Below are positions 33,895 through 46,287 of a DNA stretch of 64,000 bases, piece after piece. A model generated the notes under the pieces. That model saw only the letters and a list, made by a program, of their open reading frames with translations, was not told where the DNA came from and ran no database searches. A program made the translations under genes and the position numbers. How positions within the stretch are numbered: the stretch's first letter is position 1; the number at the start of each line of letters is the position of its first letter. Source of the DNA: Sipunculus nudus (taxonomy: Eukaryota > Annelida > Sipuncula > Golfingiida > Sipunculidae); the NCBI GenBank assembly GCA_026874595.1, contig CM049309.1:23067033-23131032 (forward strand). Direction: 5' to 3'.

Positions 33895-34200
33895 CATGCC
33901 CGTCTACGTCTCTCTTTCAAAAGTGTATTTTTATTACTAAAACTACGCTAAACGAATCCTGCGTGTATACTTTCTGCCCGTCTACGTCTTTCTTTCATAA
34001 GTGTATTTTTTATGACTAAAACTACGCTAAACGAACCCTGCGTGTATATTTTCTGCCCGTCTACGTCTCTCTTTCATAAGTGTATTTTTTATGGCTAAAA
34101 CTACGCTAAACGAACCCTGCGTGTATACATCCTGCCCAGATACGTCTCTCTTTTATAAGTGTATTTTTTATGACTAAAACTACACTAAACGAACCCTCCT
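33895..34200. repeat. 79-bp tandem repeat, four copies
   Basis: The unit contains TGCCCGTCTACGTCTCTCTT, GTGTATTTTTTATGACTAAA, CTACGCTAAACGAACCCTGC and GTGTATA. Starts at about 33897, 33974, 34054 and 34133. Lies within the 2.9-kb TIR element. Confidence 0.9.
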
Positions 34201-34309
34201 GAGTAACACCTATGATCGTCACCACAGCTGAATCTGTGAATTCATCTGGAGGCAATCAGTAGTAAGCCACAAACATTAATTATAAGTCATTAATTATAAT
34301 TCCCTTCCT

Positions 34310-35265
34310 TCTTCGCTCCTTCCATCCTTCTTTCTTCCCTTTCTTTCAGTCTTTCTTTCTTTTAGTCTTTCATTCTGTCTTTCAGTCTTTCTTTCTTTCT
34401 TTCTTTCAGTCTTTCTTTCTTTATTTCATTCTTTCTTTCAGTCTTTCTTTCTTTCTTTCAGTCTCTCTTTCTTTATTTCAGTCTTTCTTACAGTCTTTCT
34501 TTCTTTCAGTCTTTCTTTCAGTTTTCCTTTTTTTTTTCTTTCTATCAGTCTTTCAGTTATTCCTTCATTCTTCCCTTTGTTACATGATTAATTACTTCTT
34601 TCTTTCTTTTTTTTTCTTTCAGTCTTTCTTTCTTTCAGCCTTTCTTTCTTTCAGTCTTTCTTTCTTTCAGTCTTTCAGTCTTTCCTTCATCCTTCCATTC
34701 GTTACATGATTCTTTCTTTCTTTCTTTTTTTCTTTCTTTCATTCCTTCTTTCAGTCTTTCTTTCTTTCTTTCAGTCTTTCTTTCTTTCTTTCAGTCTTTC
34801 TTTCTTTCAATCATTTTTTCTTTCAGCCTTTCTTTCTTTCAGTCTTTCTATCTTTCTTTCAGTCTTTCCTTCATCCTTCCCTTCGTTACATGTTTCTTTC
34901 TTTCTTTCTTTCAGTCTTTCAGTCTTTCTTTCCTCTTCCGGTCTTTTCTTTCAGTTCTTTTTTTTTCTTTCTTTCTTTCTTTCAGTCTTTCTTTCCTCTT
35001 CCGGTCTTTCTTTCAGTTCTTCTTTTTTTTCTTTCTTTCAGTCTTTCTTTCTTTCAGTTTTTCTTTCTATCAGTCTTACCGTATATCCTTCATTCTTCCT
35101 TCGTTACATATTCTTTTCTTCTTTCTTTCTTCCTCCGGTCTTTCATTCAATTTTCTTTTAGTCTTTCTTTCTTTCTTTCTTTCTTTTGTCTTTCAGTCTT
35201 TCCTTCATTCTTCCCTTCGTTACATAACTCTTTCTTTCTTTCTTTCTTTCATTTATTTTTGTCTT
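34310..35265. repeat. CTTT-rich microsatellite, about 950 bp
   Basis: Imperfect (CTTT)n with regular CAGT interruptions and recurring CCTTCATTCTTCCCTTCGTT, ACAT blocks at about 34560, 34690, 34870, 35090 and 35205. This suggests a higher-order unit built on the simple repeat. The long Phe/Ser/Leu open frames here are artefacts. Confidence 0.95.
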
Positions 35266-36611
35266 CTGGTTTTACATTAAGTTTACGGTTGGTTGATGGA
35301 AGATGGGTATTCATTAGCGGTTCTTTATGGACTCAATTAGCGGTTAGTAGGAACTCAAAGGTATAATTGTTATTCGTCATTCACTATTCAGCGGTTTCAA
35401 CACATAGACTGACCCGTGAAATAAAAAAAACACACACAATTTATAGAGGAATCTTCAATCAGCAGGATAGTTTTTAACAGTGCGGTTTCAACATGCAGAC
35501 ACACGCGAGAAATTAAATATACACATACAATTTGGAGAGAAATCGTTTTCAGGATAGTTTTATTGTCTACACAAACCGCGGCACTTAATTTGTTCCAAAA
35601 TAGGTCACCCGCCACCGATCGTACTAGAGCGGATGATACTAACTGAATACTACGCACAGGTAGTATTTTCATGTTAACAAAATAACAACCAACCTCATTT
35701 TTTATTCTATAAAGTTATTTTTTCTCATAAAATTGTTGTCTATTTATAATGTCTTTTATTCGGAATGTGGTCCTGTCAGAAGTCGAATATAATCAAAATA
35801 TGTTAATATTTATTCTTTCCTTAATACATTAAGTACCTGTAAGAGATCAATATAAATGATTCATCATCCAGAAACCTTTGATCGACATTTTTCGTCCATT
35901 AATTAAAGGTTCATTCTTTGAACTGTACGAGTGGCCGCGTCGGGTGAATGGTTTCTCGTGACCGCGTTTATACTGCGGCTTCGCTGGTCTCTGGTGAGCA
36001 GTTCGTTCATGTTTGAGCAGACTTGATATGTTCTCACGACATGATATACATACTTATAATAGTGAAAATTGTAACAGGAATATGGAAAATAAAGTAAGAT
36101 GTTACACGTTTAACCTATAATTATCAGTCATTTAAACCTCTGGTTAGGCCAATAAATTGGAGAACGCTGATGGGTTAACCATACCCAGAGTTTATCCCTA
36201 TTGAGGGATGGTCGTACTTTAAGCCAAAATAATGCTCTAATTAACAATAAAATTACTAAATATTTTGTCAAACTTCAGTTAAGTAACACAACGATATAAG
36301 TGCATGAGGGTTATATAGTAATAATGGATAACACAGACATACTAGGCATTAACGTGTGCTGATTTGACGTATGTTGCATTGATCACAGAGCTTAATGATT
36401 TCCCAAAGTGACCCAAGAGAGGGTTTACTTACGAAAGTATAATTAACTTTTATTACTTAGTCTTTCTGTTTTAGTAAGTGTAAAGTTTAGACAGTCAGAC
36501 AAGTGATACATGTACTCTTATTTTAACAATACGTCCTATCGGGATACGCTTCAGTGGGTACGTCCCGGCGGCCTACGTCCCAAAAATCTGCGTCTCACCG
36601 GCCTGTAGTCA

Positions 36612-39055
36612 TGGTATATGCAGTGTGCTATATAGACCTATAGCCCTAGTTATGTAATTGCTTCACTCCTGGCCAGCTCCCTCTGTCTAGGTGAGCTCCT
36701 CAGGCTGTTTGCAGGGAGTCTTTCTCTCTCTCTCTCTCTCCAGCCACCCCATTCTGTACTGTACAGACCTGTACTGTAAACCAGATGACCCTTATAATTT
36801 CAATGTTAAATTCATTTTTTTGTTGAGTCTTGAACAATTTTGAAATATTTTTTAAACAAACAATTTTCAGGATTTGAATCCTAATATTTAAATGTGATAA
36901 AATATAGATCAGGGGTAAGAGTACAGGGGGAAGTGTTTGCAGTAATTAGTGTCAATTAATTATCAAGTTCTGGTAACAAAGATAAGCATAGTCCCAGCTG
37001 ACTGACCAGTGGCCTCCGCATGCCTGTCAATCAAAGATGTGCTCTGGACCGCCAGTAATAAGTTAACCAATAAGCAATTGAATACTCTGTTGGTTCTCGC
37101 CGAGCTGAAAGTGGTCCTGTATACACCCCATGTTGGGTCGACATCTGAATTAAAATGTTTATTTTTCCAATTGGTACAATATAATGCCAGGAAAGTGTTT
37201 TGTGACAAGATAGATATAACAAACAATTGTAAGGTCAGGTTTTTTCACAAAAATGTCAATTTTACGTTTTTTGCTGATTATTAGACCTTAAAGTTGGCTG
37301 GGCCATGATATAAATATAACCATGGTTAAACTTAGTTAATCAGGAATATTAGGCAAACTTTTGTGGGATTAATTTTTAGCTCATATATTTGTATCCGCTA
37401 AAACAAGAGTTTTGCGGATACTATGTTTTCAGCCCATCGCCACCGCGTCCGCCGCTTAGGTGTCCGGAGAACTCCTCCGTAACCGCTGGGCGGAATTTTA
37501 CGAAACCCGGGATTATGTTCGGGTCACATGTGAACTGCTGCGCCCCGATTTTGTTTTGACACTGACCTTTCCTCTGCGCTCTGTGTCCATTTGTGCGTCT
37601 GTTTCCACACATAAACCCACATATCTCGGGAACCGTTTGACCAATCAGGAAAATTTTTTTGCACAAATGTAGCCCTTGGAGAGCTTTATAACATACACAA
37701 AAAATGGTGGGGGCACCTGCAACCATGTTTGCACAGTGTCCATCTGTTCATCTGCCTTGGGTTAAAATCACTCATATCTCTGCAGTGGTTTGACTAATTC
37801 ACCTTAAATTCAGCATGCGTATACATCCTGGATAGCTTTTCTGATTTTATGACAGGTGGCGCCACCTACATTCACGTTTACGCTGCAGACATCAAAGCTC
37901 ATATCTCGGGAACCGTTTGACCGATTGGGCCAAAATTTTGCATGTGTATATATCTTACAAAGCTCTTTATCATACGCAAAACTGGTGGCGCCACCTGCAG
38001 CCATTTTTGCACAGCTCCCATCTATTTGTCTGCCATGGGATAAATCACTCATATCTCGGCAGTGGTTTGAAATATCTGCCTAAAATTTTGCAGGTTTATA
38101 CATCCCCGACAGCTCTCTTGATTTTATGACAGGTGGTGCCACCTACATTCACGTTTATGTGCAAACATCCAAGCTCATATCTCAGGAACCGTTTGACCGA
38201 TTGGGCCAAAATTTTGCATGTGTATAGATCTCACACAGCTCTTTATCATACACAAAACTGGTGGCGCCACCTGCAGCCATTTTTGCACAGCTCCCATCTA
38301 TTTGTCTGCCATGGGATAAAATCACTCATATCTCGGCAGTGGTTTGACATATCTGCCTAAAATTTTGCAGGTTTATACATCCCTGACAGCTCTCTTGATT
38401 TTATGACAGGTGGCGCCACCTACATTCTAGTTTATGCAGCAGATATCTAAGCTCATATCTTGGGGACCGTTTGACCGATTGGGCCAAAGTTTTGCATGTG
38501 TATAGTTCTCACACAGCTCTTTATCATACGCAAAACTGGTGGCGCCACCTGCAACCATTTTTGCACAGCTTCCATCTGTTTGTCTGCCAAGGGCAAAAAT
38601 CACTCATATACATGTAGTGGTTTGACTTATCTGCCTTAAATTTTGCCTTGTATACAACTTGGACGGCTTTCTGGATTTTGTGGTAGGTGGCGCAACCTAC
38701 AAACACAATTCGGCTGCAGACAACCATGCTAATATGCAACACTTCACTCTATTTCCCCTTGCCACTCAATCCATGCTTCACTTCACCCGTTCCACTCTGA
38801 TTTAGGCGGATACACGTAGTCGCTTGTTGACTACCCGTATTCTAGTTAATTATTGAAAACTTACATTCACACATTTTTTGTTTATGAAATCCTTTCATTT
38901 AACATGTAGGCCCATTTTTCCTTATTGCATAATTAAATGGTTACAAGCCATAAGTTTATTTTATTACACAGTACAAATGCAATTTATACCTAATTTGCTT
39001 GTTATAACATGCTTATTAAATGTTGTTTGTGCTCATTTGAATTTTTTTGTCCACT
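36612..39055 (+). repeat. Dispersed repeat F, copy 2, interrupted by family B
   Basis: Resembles 2160-2640 on both sides of the family B element: TTTTTTTGTTGAGTCTTG and AATCCTAATATT before, GTGGGATTAATTTTTAGCTC just before, then ATTGAAAACTTACATTCACA, TTTGTTTATGAAAT and GTAGGCCCAT after. The 36930-37300 part is not in copy 1 and has no recognised content. Confidence 0.65.
37391..38845 (+). mobile_element. Family B Helentron-like element B2, complete
   Basis: 5' hairpin GTATCCGCTAAAAC...GTTTTGCGGATAC (37391-37421). 3' end GGCGGATACACGTAGTCGCT, TGTTGACTAC, CCGTATT, CTAG (38842-38845) followed by TT. GTAGTC and GACTAC form a perfect 6-bp stem. Dimeric modules of about 276 bp carry GGTGGCGCCACC palindromes at about 37856, 37985, 38262, 38408 and 38539. 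Inserted in repeat F, giving clean boundaries. No coding capacity. Confidence 0.87.
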
Positions 39056-40190
39056 ACTTCTGCGGAACAGAGGACATTGATTTGGGTTTGTCTGTCCCCC
39101 TCTCTGTCTGTCCCTCTGTCTGTCTGTCCATCAGGTTTTAGTTTCCGTGTGATAACTTTCCTAAGTATTATCCAATTTCATTCAGATTTGGGTCAGTGAT
39201 TGCTCTCAATCATACCTTGAATCGAGTGTCTGTCTGAAAATTTATTTTCACAAGCTCCAAAACAAAAAAATCTTCCCTTTGGTTCCCGATTCACAAAAAA
39301 AAAAAAAAAATATGACACGTGGGGACAACTTCAGGGGAAAATGAAAGCTAAAAAGCAAGCACTATGATAGGTGGAGAAAGCTTAAGGGGGAAATTAAAAC
39401 TAATTATTTTCAAAAGGCAAGCATGAAGATCACAGGAAGCTGAAATAACGTGGTGGAACCAGAGGACATAAAGAATTAAATGATAGTATTATTATGATAT
39501 GATAGAATTATTATATTATACAAGAACTGATGTCTAGTAAGATGCGGTTTTGTTGGTCAGGCCTTTTACTAAATTGCTAGTTTATGGCATCTGGCATATA
39601 AAAATACTTCTGCATATTTCCAAAAAAGTTCTTCCTAACACAGAGTCACAGTTCAATGATAATTAAGCTCTGCTAATGATTTATTAATATAAAAAATTAT
39701 GGCTGATATTTGAAAAAGGGTAGGCCTTTAGAAACAGACATGGAAGGAAAGATAATCTCATGCAGCAAGTTAAAATATTGGTGCTATTATAATTTGATGT
39801 CAAGGAATTAAGGCCACATCAAGAACAAAAAGGTTCTATGGACAATGGTCCTAAAGTTATGGTGCAAGTGGGCATGCAGTAAACAGGGTTTATTATATGG
39901 TACATACACATGGTCCATCTGTCCTTTAGTTCACTTTAAGTGTCACCGCGATAACTTACCAAGGCCTCAATGGATTTTCCGTTTGGCCCAAGTTCAATTA
40001 TAGGCAAAATCCAAACACATTTAATGAGGTCAGAGGTCACCAGGCTTAATTGTGGTGTCACAGTGATAACTTACCAGGGATATGATGGATTTTACTGAAA
40101 CAGAAGAGATTTAAATTGATTTAAATTCTGTGCAAAATCCTTGCATATTAACCATAATTAGGTCAGAGGTCACAAGATAAATATACAAAG
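39056..40190 (+). repeat. D-like repeat relic
   Basis: CTGTCTGTCCATCAGGTTTT, repeated GTGATAACTTACCAAGG-type words with TGGATTTT, and GGTCAGAGGTCACAAG words about every 130 bp. Same style as D modules at 15740-16200 and 27430-27960. No terminus seen. Confidence 0.45.
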
Positions 40191-41784
40191 GACATATTAT
40201 TCTTTTTTGAAAAGTTATTGGTCAAGAAAAAACTGCTTTAGAATTTTGGCTAATCTGCATGAAGCATACAGATTGACACTTGTGACAACTCCTGGAATGA
40301 TGAACATGAAATTTAATTCATTATGTATGATACCTTAATGAATGATTATTTTAAAATTTAATCCATATATATTTTCAAGAGAAGGCAAGAGAAGAATTAG
40401 CAGCATAAAAAATATCCTAAGTAGTAAAAGGAGTGGTGATTCTAGAGACAGATGATTATTAGTTGCAGCTTAATGTGGTGAGTGTGCATAGGAAGTCAGT
40501 GCTAGGAAGAATGTTTTTAATTCTAGATTAGACTGTGGTTGATCAGCAAAATAAACAGCAGACTGAAACCAGGCTCCTTGTTGACATGGAAAAACTAGGC
40601 AGGATTCCAAATTATGCAAATAGATTCAGATTTTTTATCACCTGGACTTGAAGGTGCATCATCCAAAAATATACAAATGCAGGCTTTGTCTAGAGGGAGC
40701 AGCTATCTTGTAAAGGCAACATGAAGACTATGGCGGTTTCTGTTTATACAAAATACATGTCAAACAAACGTGTATTTTGTTGTTGTAGCAAGCCATTGAC
40801 TTGTTTTGCACCTCAGCTAAGGTGTGCTGAGATGTAGAAGTTGTCTTCATTGATTTAGTGGTTGTTGCCATTGGGCTAATCTAGTTGTTATAACCGTGCT
40901 TGTTTTATATGTGCCTGAGGTATTCTGTCAAACAATAAACCATTTGTCATGGCCTTCATTTATCAGGATATCCACATTAATCCAGGGACAGAGCAGTAAG
41001 TGTGCAGGCCGGCACTTCAGGGAATCACAAACGTAATGTTAGTTAACAGATGTACTGTTTTTCCAGGTAGTGCCCCTGTCTCTTTCTCCTTCATTCCAGA
41101 TGGAAATTTTATTTTTTTGAACTAGTGTTAAAACTGAACCTTCATTAGCTTCTTTCCCCTTTACATGGTGACCATATACATGTGAACGTTTCCCTGGTCC
41201 AGTTGCTGCATTTTTGGCATATAATATTTCATATAATTAATTAATATAATACTGGATGTACTCTGTGTAGGTCATTTTAGGCATTTTTAAGATTGCAATT
41301 AAGCAACCCTCGTGAAACAAAGAAATATTGCAAATCCTCAGGTTTTAACCCTATATATGAATATGAAGCCAGCCATTGTATTTGCTGTATAATAAGATTG
41401 TTACATGATTCACCTATTTTTTAGACTTAGAAATCTTTCCATGCTTAAATTCATACATGCAACCGTGTGACAACATAACAGTTATTATATTTACATAAGG
41501 ACAAGATATACTGCAGTCTGGTGTCATTCATGTGCTTGTTAGAATACTCAGTGATGGAACTGTGGTCTAGTAAGATTGTAGAGGGGAGTCAAAATTATTA
41601 CTCAAAGCTGGTGGGTTTAGGATTTGCTAAAGAACATGTCAAATACATTACTGGCCTAAAAATTTCATTGACATGTCTTAACACTTAATTTTGAGTTATA
41701 GGGAAGTAAATGTTTTGTAATAAGAGTTTCTGAAGTCTACAATTTATTTTATAAAGCAGATTTATTCATATAAAAATTATTTTT

Positions 41785-42641
41785 AGCTCAGCTGACTGAA
41801 AGTCATCTGAGCTATATAGTGTTCATGCACTCTTTATCCATCATCCAACCATTTGCCTGTCTGTTAACAGGGCACAAATTGTAACCACTGGATCTAGAAA
41901 CTTCGAAACGAAAACCATTGGAGGTCCATGGAAAATCTCCTTGGAACCTGAAATAAGCTCACTTTGACCTATATCCTCTTGAGGTAAGGGCTCAAAAGTA
42001 CCCCCTAGGAAAATAAAAAATTTGATACCAAACCTCCAGTATGAATAACTAATGCATCAGTTGCCATGATTCTTTCCATGCAATTATGATCCCGGAGTGT
42101 TTTTTTCTTTTCCTGAAGACAGGTGGTGCCACCTGTAATTATCTAATTTTTATACATTATATTTCTTTCTCTGCCTTTGAGACCTTCATATGAAGCAGTC
42201 CATCCTTTAACAGGGCACAAACTGTATCCAATAGGCCTAGAAACATGACATTCAGGCAGGTCCTGGTTAAATCTGCATGGAAAACATAAAATTAGTCATG
42301 GTGACCTATATTCTGTTAACTATGGGCCAAAAACATGATTTTTAGCAACCTGAAAATCAGATTGACACAAATTCTATCTGCTAGCCCTATTATTTTCCAA
42401 TGTAATATACAGGGAATTCCTGGGCATCTCTATGGAAACCTGAAATTAGGTCAATGTGACCTATATTTTGCATGCTACCAGTCAAAACATCTAGGGCAGT
42501 TTCAATGGAAACCTGAAATAGTGACCTATATTAATGGCCAAAAAAATTTTAAGCACCCAGACAGTTCGACAGGGTAAAATACTTTACCATTGGACTTAGA
42601 ATCTTCTGTTTTGACATCCAGGAATGTGCATGGTCATTTTT
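41785..42641 (+). mobile_element. Family A element, 5' part
   Basis: AGCTCAGCTGACTGAAAGTC (41785) then a core module and a second, more decayed module (AGGCAGGTCCTGGTTAAATC, ACCTGAAATTAGGTCAATG). The 3' end is lost where the next family A copy begins at 42642. Confidence 0.7.
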
Positions 42642-45185
42642 AGCTCAGCTGACTGTAAGTCATCTCTCAGCTATAGCAATCACTCTTTGTCAGTCGTCTG
42701 TCCGGCCATCCAGCCGTCTGTCTGTTAACAAGGCACAAATCATAACCACTGCCTGGAATCTTCTAACTTTACATCCAGAGAGGTCCATGAAAAGTCTCCA
42801 TGGAAACCTGAAATTAGGTCTCTGTTACCCATATTCTTAAAGCTGTATGGCTCCAAAATACCCCCCAGAATAATGAAAAATTTGATACAAAAACTGCAGT
42901 ATCTCAATAACTACAACACTGATGGTCTTGATTTTTGGCATACATATTGATCATGAGCTGTTCCATCAGTATCTGCAGACTGGGTGTGCCACCTCTATTT
43001 TTTTAAATTTTTACGATTTTTCTTTTTTCTTTTTTTCTCTTTTTTTGAGACCTTTAAAGATGTGGTTATCTGTCAACAGGGTACAAATGCAACAACTGGA
43101 CCTAGAATCTTCATTCTTGACATGCAAGGAGGCCCATGAAAAGTGCCAGTGGAAACTTGAAATTAGGTCTCTGTTACCCATATCCTTCAAGCTATAGGAC
43201 TCTGAAGTATCCCTTAGAATAATGGACAATTTGATACAAAAGCTGAAGTATCTGAACAACTAATGCGGAGATCACCATGATTCTTTGCATGGATATTGAC
43301 CATTAAGTGTTTTTATTAGTTTCTGCAGACTGGTGGAGCCATGCACCTGCATGTATTTTTGTATCCGCCAAAACGAAGTTTTGCGGATACTATGTTTTTG
43401 ACCGGGTTCCTCTGCCGCGGCTGCATTCCTTTCCAGAGAACTCCTCTGAGACTAATGGACCGATTTTTCAGAAACTTACACCAATTATTTGGTCACATGT
43501 GAACTGGTGCCTAACAAATTTGCGTCGACCTCTGACTTTTCCTCTCTGCCCAAGGTCCATTTGTGAGTCTGTTTCCACACATAAACCCTCATATCTCGGG
43601 AACCGTTTGACCAATCAGGAAATAAAATTTATATTTTTGCACAGCGTCTGTTTGTTTGTCTACCGTGGGATAATGTCACTCATATCTCGGCAGTGGTTCG
43701 ATATATCTGCCTAAAATTTTTGCAGTTTTATACATCCTGGATAGCTTTCTTGATTTTATGACAGGTGGCGCCACCTACATTCACATTCACAGTGATGACA
43801 TCCAAGCTCATATCTTGGGAACCGTTTGACCGATTGGGCCAAAATTTTGCATGTGTATAGATCTCACATAGGTCTTTATCATATGCAAAACTAGTGGCGC
43901 CACCTGCAACCATTTTTGCACAGCATCCATCTATTTGTCTACCGTGGGATAATGTCACACATATCTCGGCAGTGGTTTGACATATCTGCCTAAAATTTTG
44001 CAGTGTTATACATCCTGGACAGCTTTCTTGATTTTATGACAGGTGGCACCACCTACATTCTAGTTCATGCTGCAGACATCCAAGCTCATATCTCGGAAAC
44101 CATTTGAATGATTGGGCCAAAATTTTGCATGTGTATAGATCTTACATAGGTCTTTATCATACACTAAACTGGAGGGGCCACCTGCAACCATTTTTGCACA
44201 GTGTCTGTCTGTTTGTCTGCTGTGGCATAATGTCACTCATATCTCGGCAGTGGTTTGACATATCTGCCAAAAATTTTGCAGTTTTATACATCCTGGATAG
44301 CTTTCTTGATTTTAAGACAGGTGGCACCACCTACATTCTAGTTCATGCTGCAGACATCCAAGCTCATATCTCGGGAACCGTTTGAACGATTAGGCCAAAA
44401 TTTGCATGTGTATAGATCTCACATAGGTCTTTATCATACACAAAACTGGAGGGGCCACCTGCAACCATTTTTGCACATTTTGCACAGCGTCTGTCTGTTT
44501 GTCTGCTGTGCCCAAAAATCACTCATTTCTCTGTAGTGATTTGACATAACTGCCTAAAATTTTGCAGGTTTATACATCCTGGACAGCTTTCTTGATTTTA
44601 TGACAGGTGGCACCACCTACATTCTAGTTAACGCTGCACACATCCAAGCTCATATCTCAGGAACCATTTGACCGATTGGGCCAAAATATTGTGCATGTGT
44701 TTAGATCTCACGTAGGTCTTTATCATACACAAAACTGGAGGGGCCACCTACAACCATTTTTGCACAGCATCTGTCTGTTTGTTTGTCTGCCGTGGGCTAA
44801 AATCACTCATATACATGTAGGGGTTTGACTTTTCTGCCTAAAATTTCGCATACGTATACAACTTGGACAGCTTTCTGGATTTGTGGTAGATGGCACAACC
44901 TACATACACATTTAGGCTGCAGACATCCATGCTAATATGCAACATACCTCACTCTATTTCCCCTTGCCACTCAATCCATGCCTCACATCACCCTTTCCAC
45001 TCTGATTTTGGCGGATACACGTAGTCACTTGTTGGCTACCCTTATTCTAGTTTTTAAAGTTTACACATTTTTTCTCTATTTTTGAGATATATAAATACAG
45101 ACTAATTAAATCTTGGCCTGTTGGTTAATCTGTTTGATGCTTCAGTTGAATGGGTATATACTACCATTCTGATGATAAAAGGGTG
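42642..45185 (+). mobile_element. Family A element A2 with nested B3 (sister of A1/B1)
   Basis: Starts AGCTCAGCTGACTGTAAGTC. Its two core modules closely match the last two of A1. At the same site as in A1 (after GGTGGAGCC ... GTATTTTT) a family B element begins, and the sequence after B3 (TTTTTAAAGTTTACACATTT, AATACAGACTAA, GATGCTTCAGTTGAATGGGT, CTGATGATAAAA) matches A1 after B1. The A 3' terminus is missing. A1/B1 and A2/B3 therefore derive from one nested composite. Confidence 0.82.
43361..45050 (+). mobile_element. Family B Helentron-like element B3, complete
   Basis: Hairpin 43361-43390 (GTATCCGCCAAAAC-GAA-GTTTTGCGGATAC). 3' end TTTTGGCGGATACACGTAGT, CACTTGTTGGCTAC, CCTTATT, CTAG (45047-45050), then TTTTT. 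About five dimeric modules, more than B1, with GGTGGC(G/A)CCACC cores. No coding capacity. Confidence 0.87.
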
Positions 45186-45570
45186 ATGTCAAATTCAATA
45201 CTGGCAGCAGCACGCCGGTGTACATCTTATGTTAAAGAAACCCTGTATAATTAAGAACTAAAGGCTAAGATTCTTGTTTATAATAGTAAAACCTTCATTA
45301 AATTTTCAAAGAAAAGTCCACCTGAATATGCGAATGGTTTCTGCGTTTTTAAGTAATATTTTCTGATATATCAGTAATACAGATTTACTGACGATGTAAA
45401 GCGAACTGATGGAGTGTATTATTGTCTTTCGTGTAAATGGTCTATTGTTCTGTGAACATTGACAGCAATTAATCGAAACGGAGTCATTTACATGTGTAAA
45501 CATGCCAGGCCTACTAATATGCATACTTTTGTCATACATGTCATCTAAATTTGTGCAGTTCCTTAATTTT

Positions 45571-45655
45571 CAGAACCTGTCTAATGCGACCACCTGCCTA
45601 TTAAGACCACTTGTGCCCAGTCCCTTGGGTGGTCGCATTTGACAGGTTCGACTGT
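45571..45655. mobile_element. Short TIR element, copy 3 (85 bp)
   Basis: CAGAACCTGTCTAATGCGAC ... GTCGCATTTGACAGGTTCGA, CTGT. Hairpin-forming, with the CAGTCCC centre shared with 6809-6914. A further remnant with GACCCAGTCCCAAGGGTG is at about 51084-51163. Confidence 0.65.
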
Positions 45656-46242
45656 ATATATTTCGTTTTTCACTTCTCAATCATGAATCCAGCATTACTG
45701 TTAATACTGAATATTTATTGTTATATACACCAGCTGTTATTGAAAACATTCAACACTTTTATAGAACTCATGTGCATTTTTAGTGTTGCAATTTTAGTAT
45801 TATACAAGAACAGCTATATCTATGCATTTAAACAGATATTAAGGCAATGAGAACTGATAATCACATGGCAAGTATTATAAAGTAAACCATGATTGCACAG
45901 TGCAGTGATATCTCCTATATTTATCCTCTATTTCTGGCTGGAAATTCCTATAAACATCTATATTTAGTCCTCAAGTGCTCCTATAAAATTCCTATATTCC
46001 TTCAGGAGTCTGCTGGGAGCCCTGAAATCCTTAATAAATAAACTTAACAAATTCATTGCTCATTCATGATCATGCAGGAAGATGTTTTTCCTATCAGTAC
46101 ATGATAAATGCATGTAATATAATAAGAGTTAAAGAAATGAAGGGTAATGTAAAAAAATAGTTTTTTTTTTAATAAAAGAATATTTGATTCAAGAAGCTTG
46201 AGTCTGCATATACTAGATTGCTCCACAAAATGAGCACTGCTC

Positions 46243-46287
46243 CCCACCCCACCCCCCACCCCCCCCCCCCACCCCCACCCCCACACC
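46243..46287. repeat. C-rich tract (possible G-quadruplex on minus strand)
   Basis: CCCCACCCCACCCCCCACCC-type sequence with many runs of four or more C. Comparable but shorter C-rich patches, followed by TACCCATCAA, are at about 58805-58838. Confidence 0.7.

Larger units (their letters stand above)
33724..36601. mobile_element. 2.9-kb TIR DNA element with a giant CTTT microsatellite
   Basis: Left end CCGGTGAGACGCA (33724-33736), right end TGCGTCTCACCGG (36589-36601). A second inverted block lies just inside: GCATCCCGATAAGACGT near 33734 against the complement of ACGTCCTATCGGGATACGC at 36531-36549. TACGTCCC words recur at both ends. Interior: four 79-bp repeats (33895-34200), a CTTT/CAGT-rich tract of about 950 bp (34310-35265), and a roughly 90-bp tandem duplication (about 35390-35570). 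No transposase. Possible target duplication TGGTATA at 33708-33714 and 36612-36618, 9-10 bp outside the TIRs. Confidence 0.75.

Noticed and set aside
34706-35366. 150-codon Phe/Ser/Leu-rich frames resembling membrane proteins
   Set aside because: Pure product of the CTTT microsatellite.
37421-38742. Repeated short frames in family B copies as a gene family
   Set aside because: Same reason; stops and frame changes between modules, no domain.
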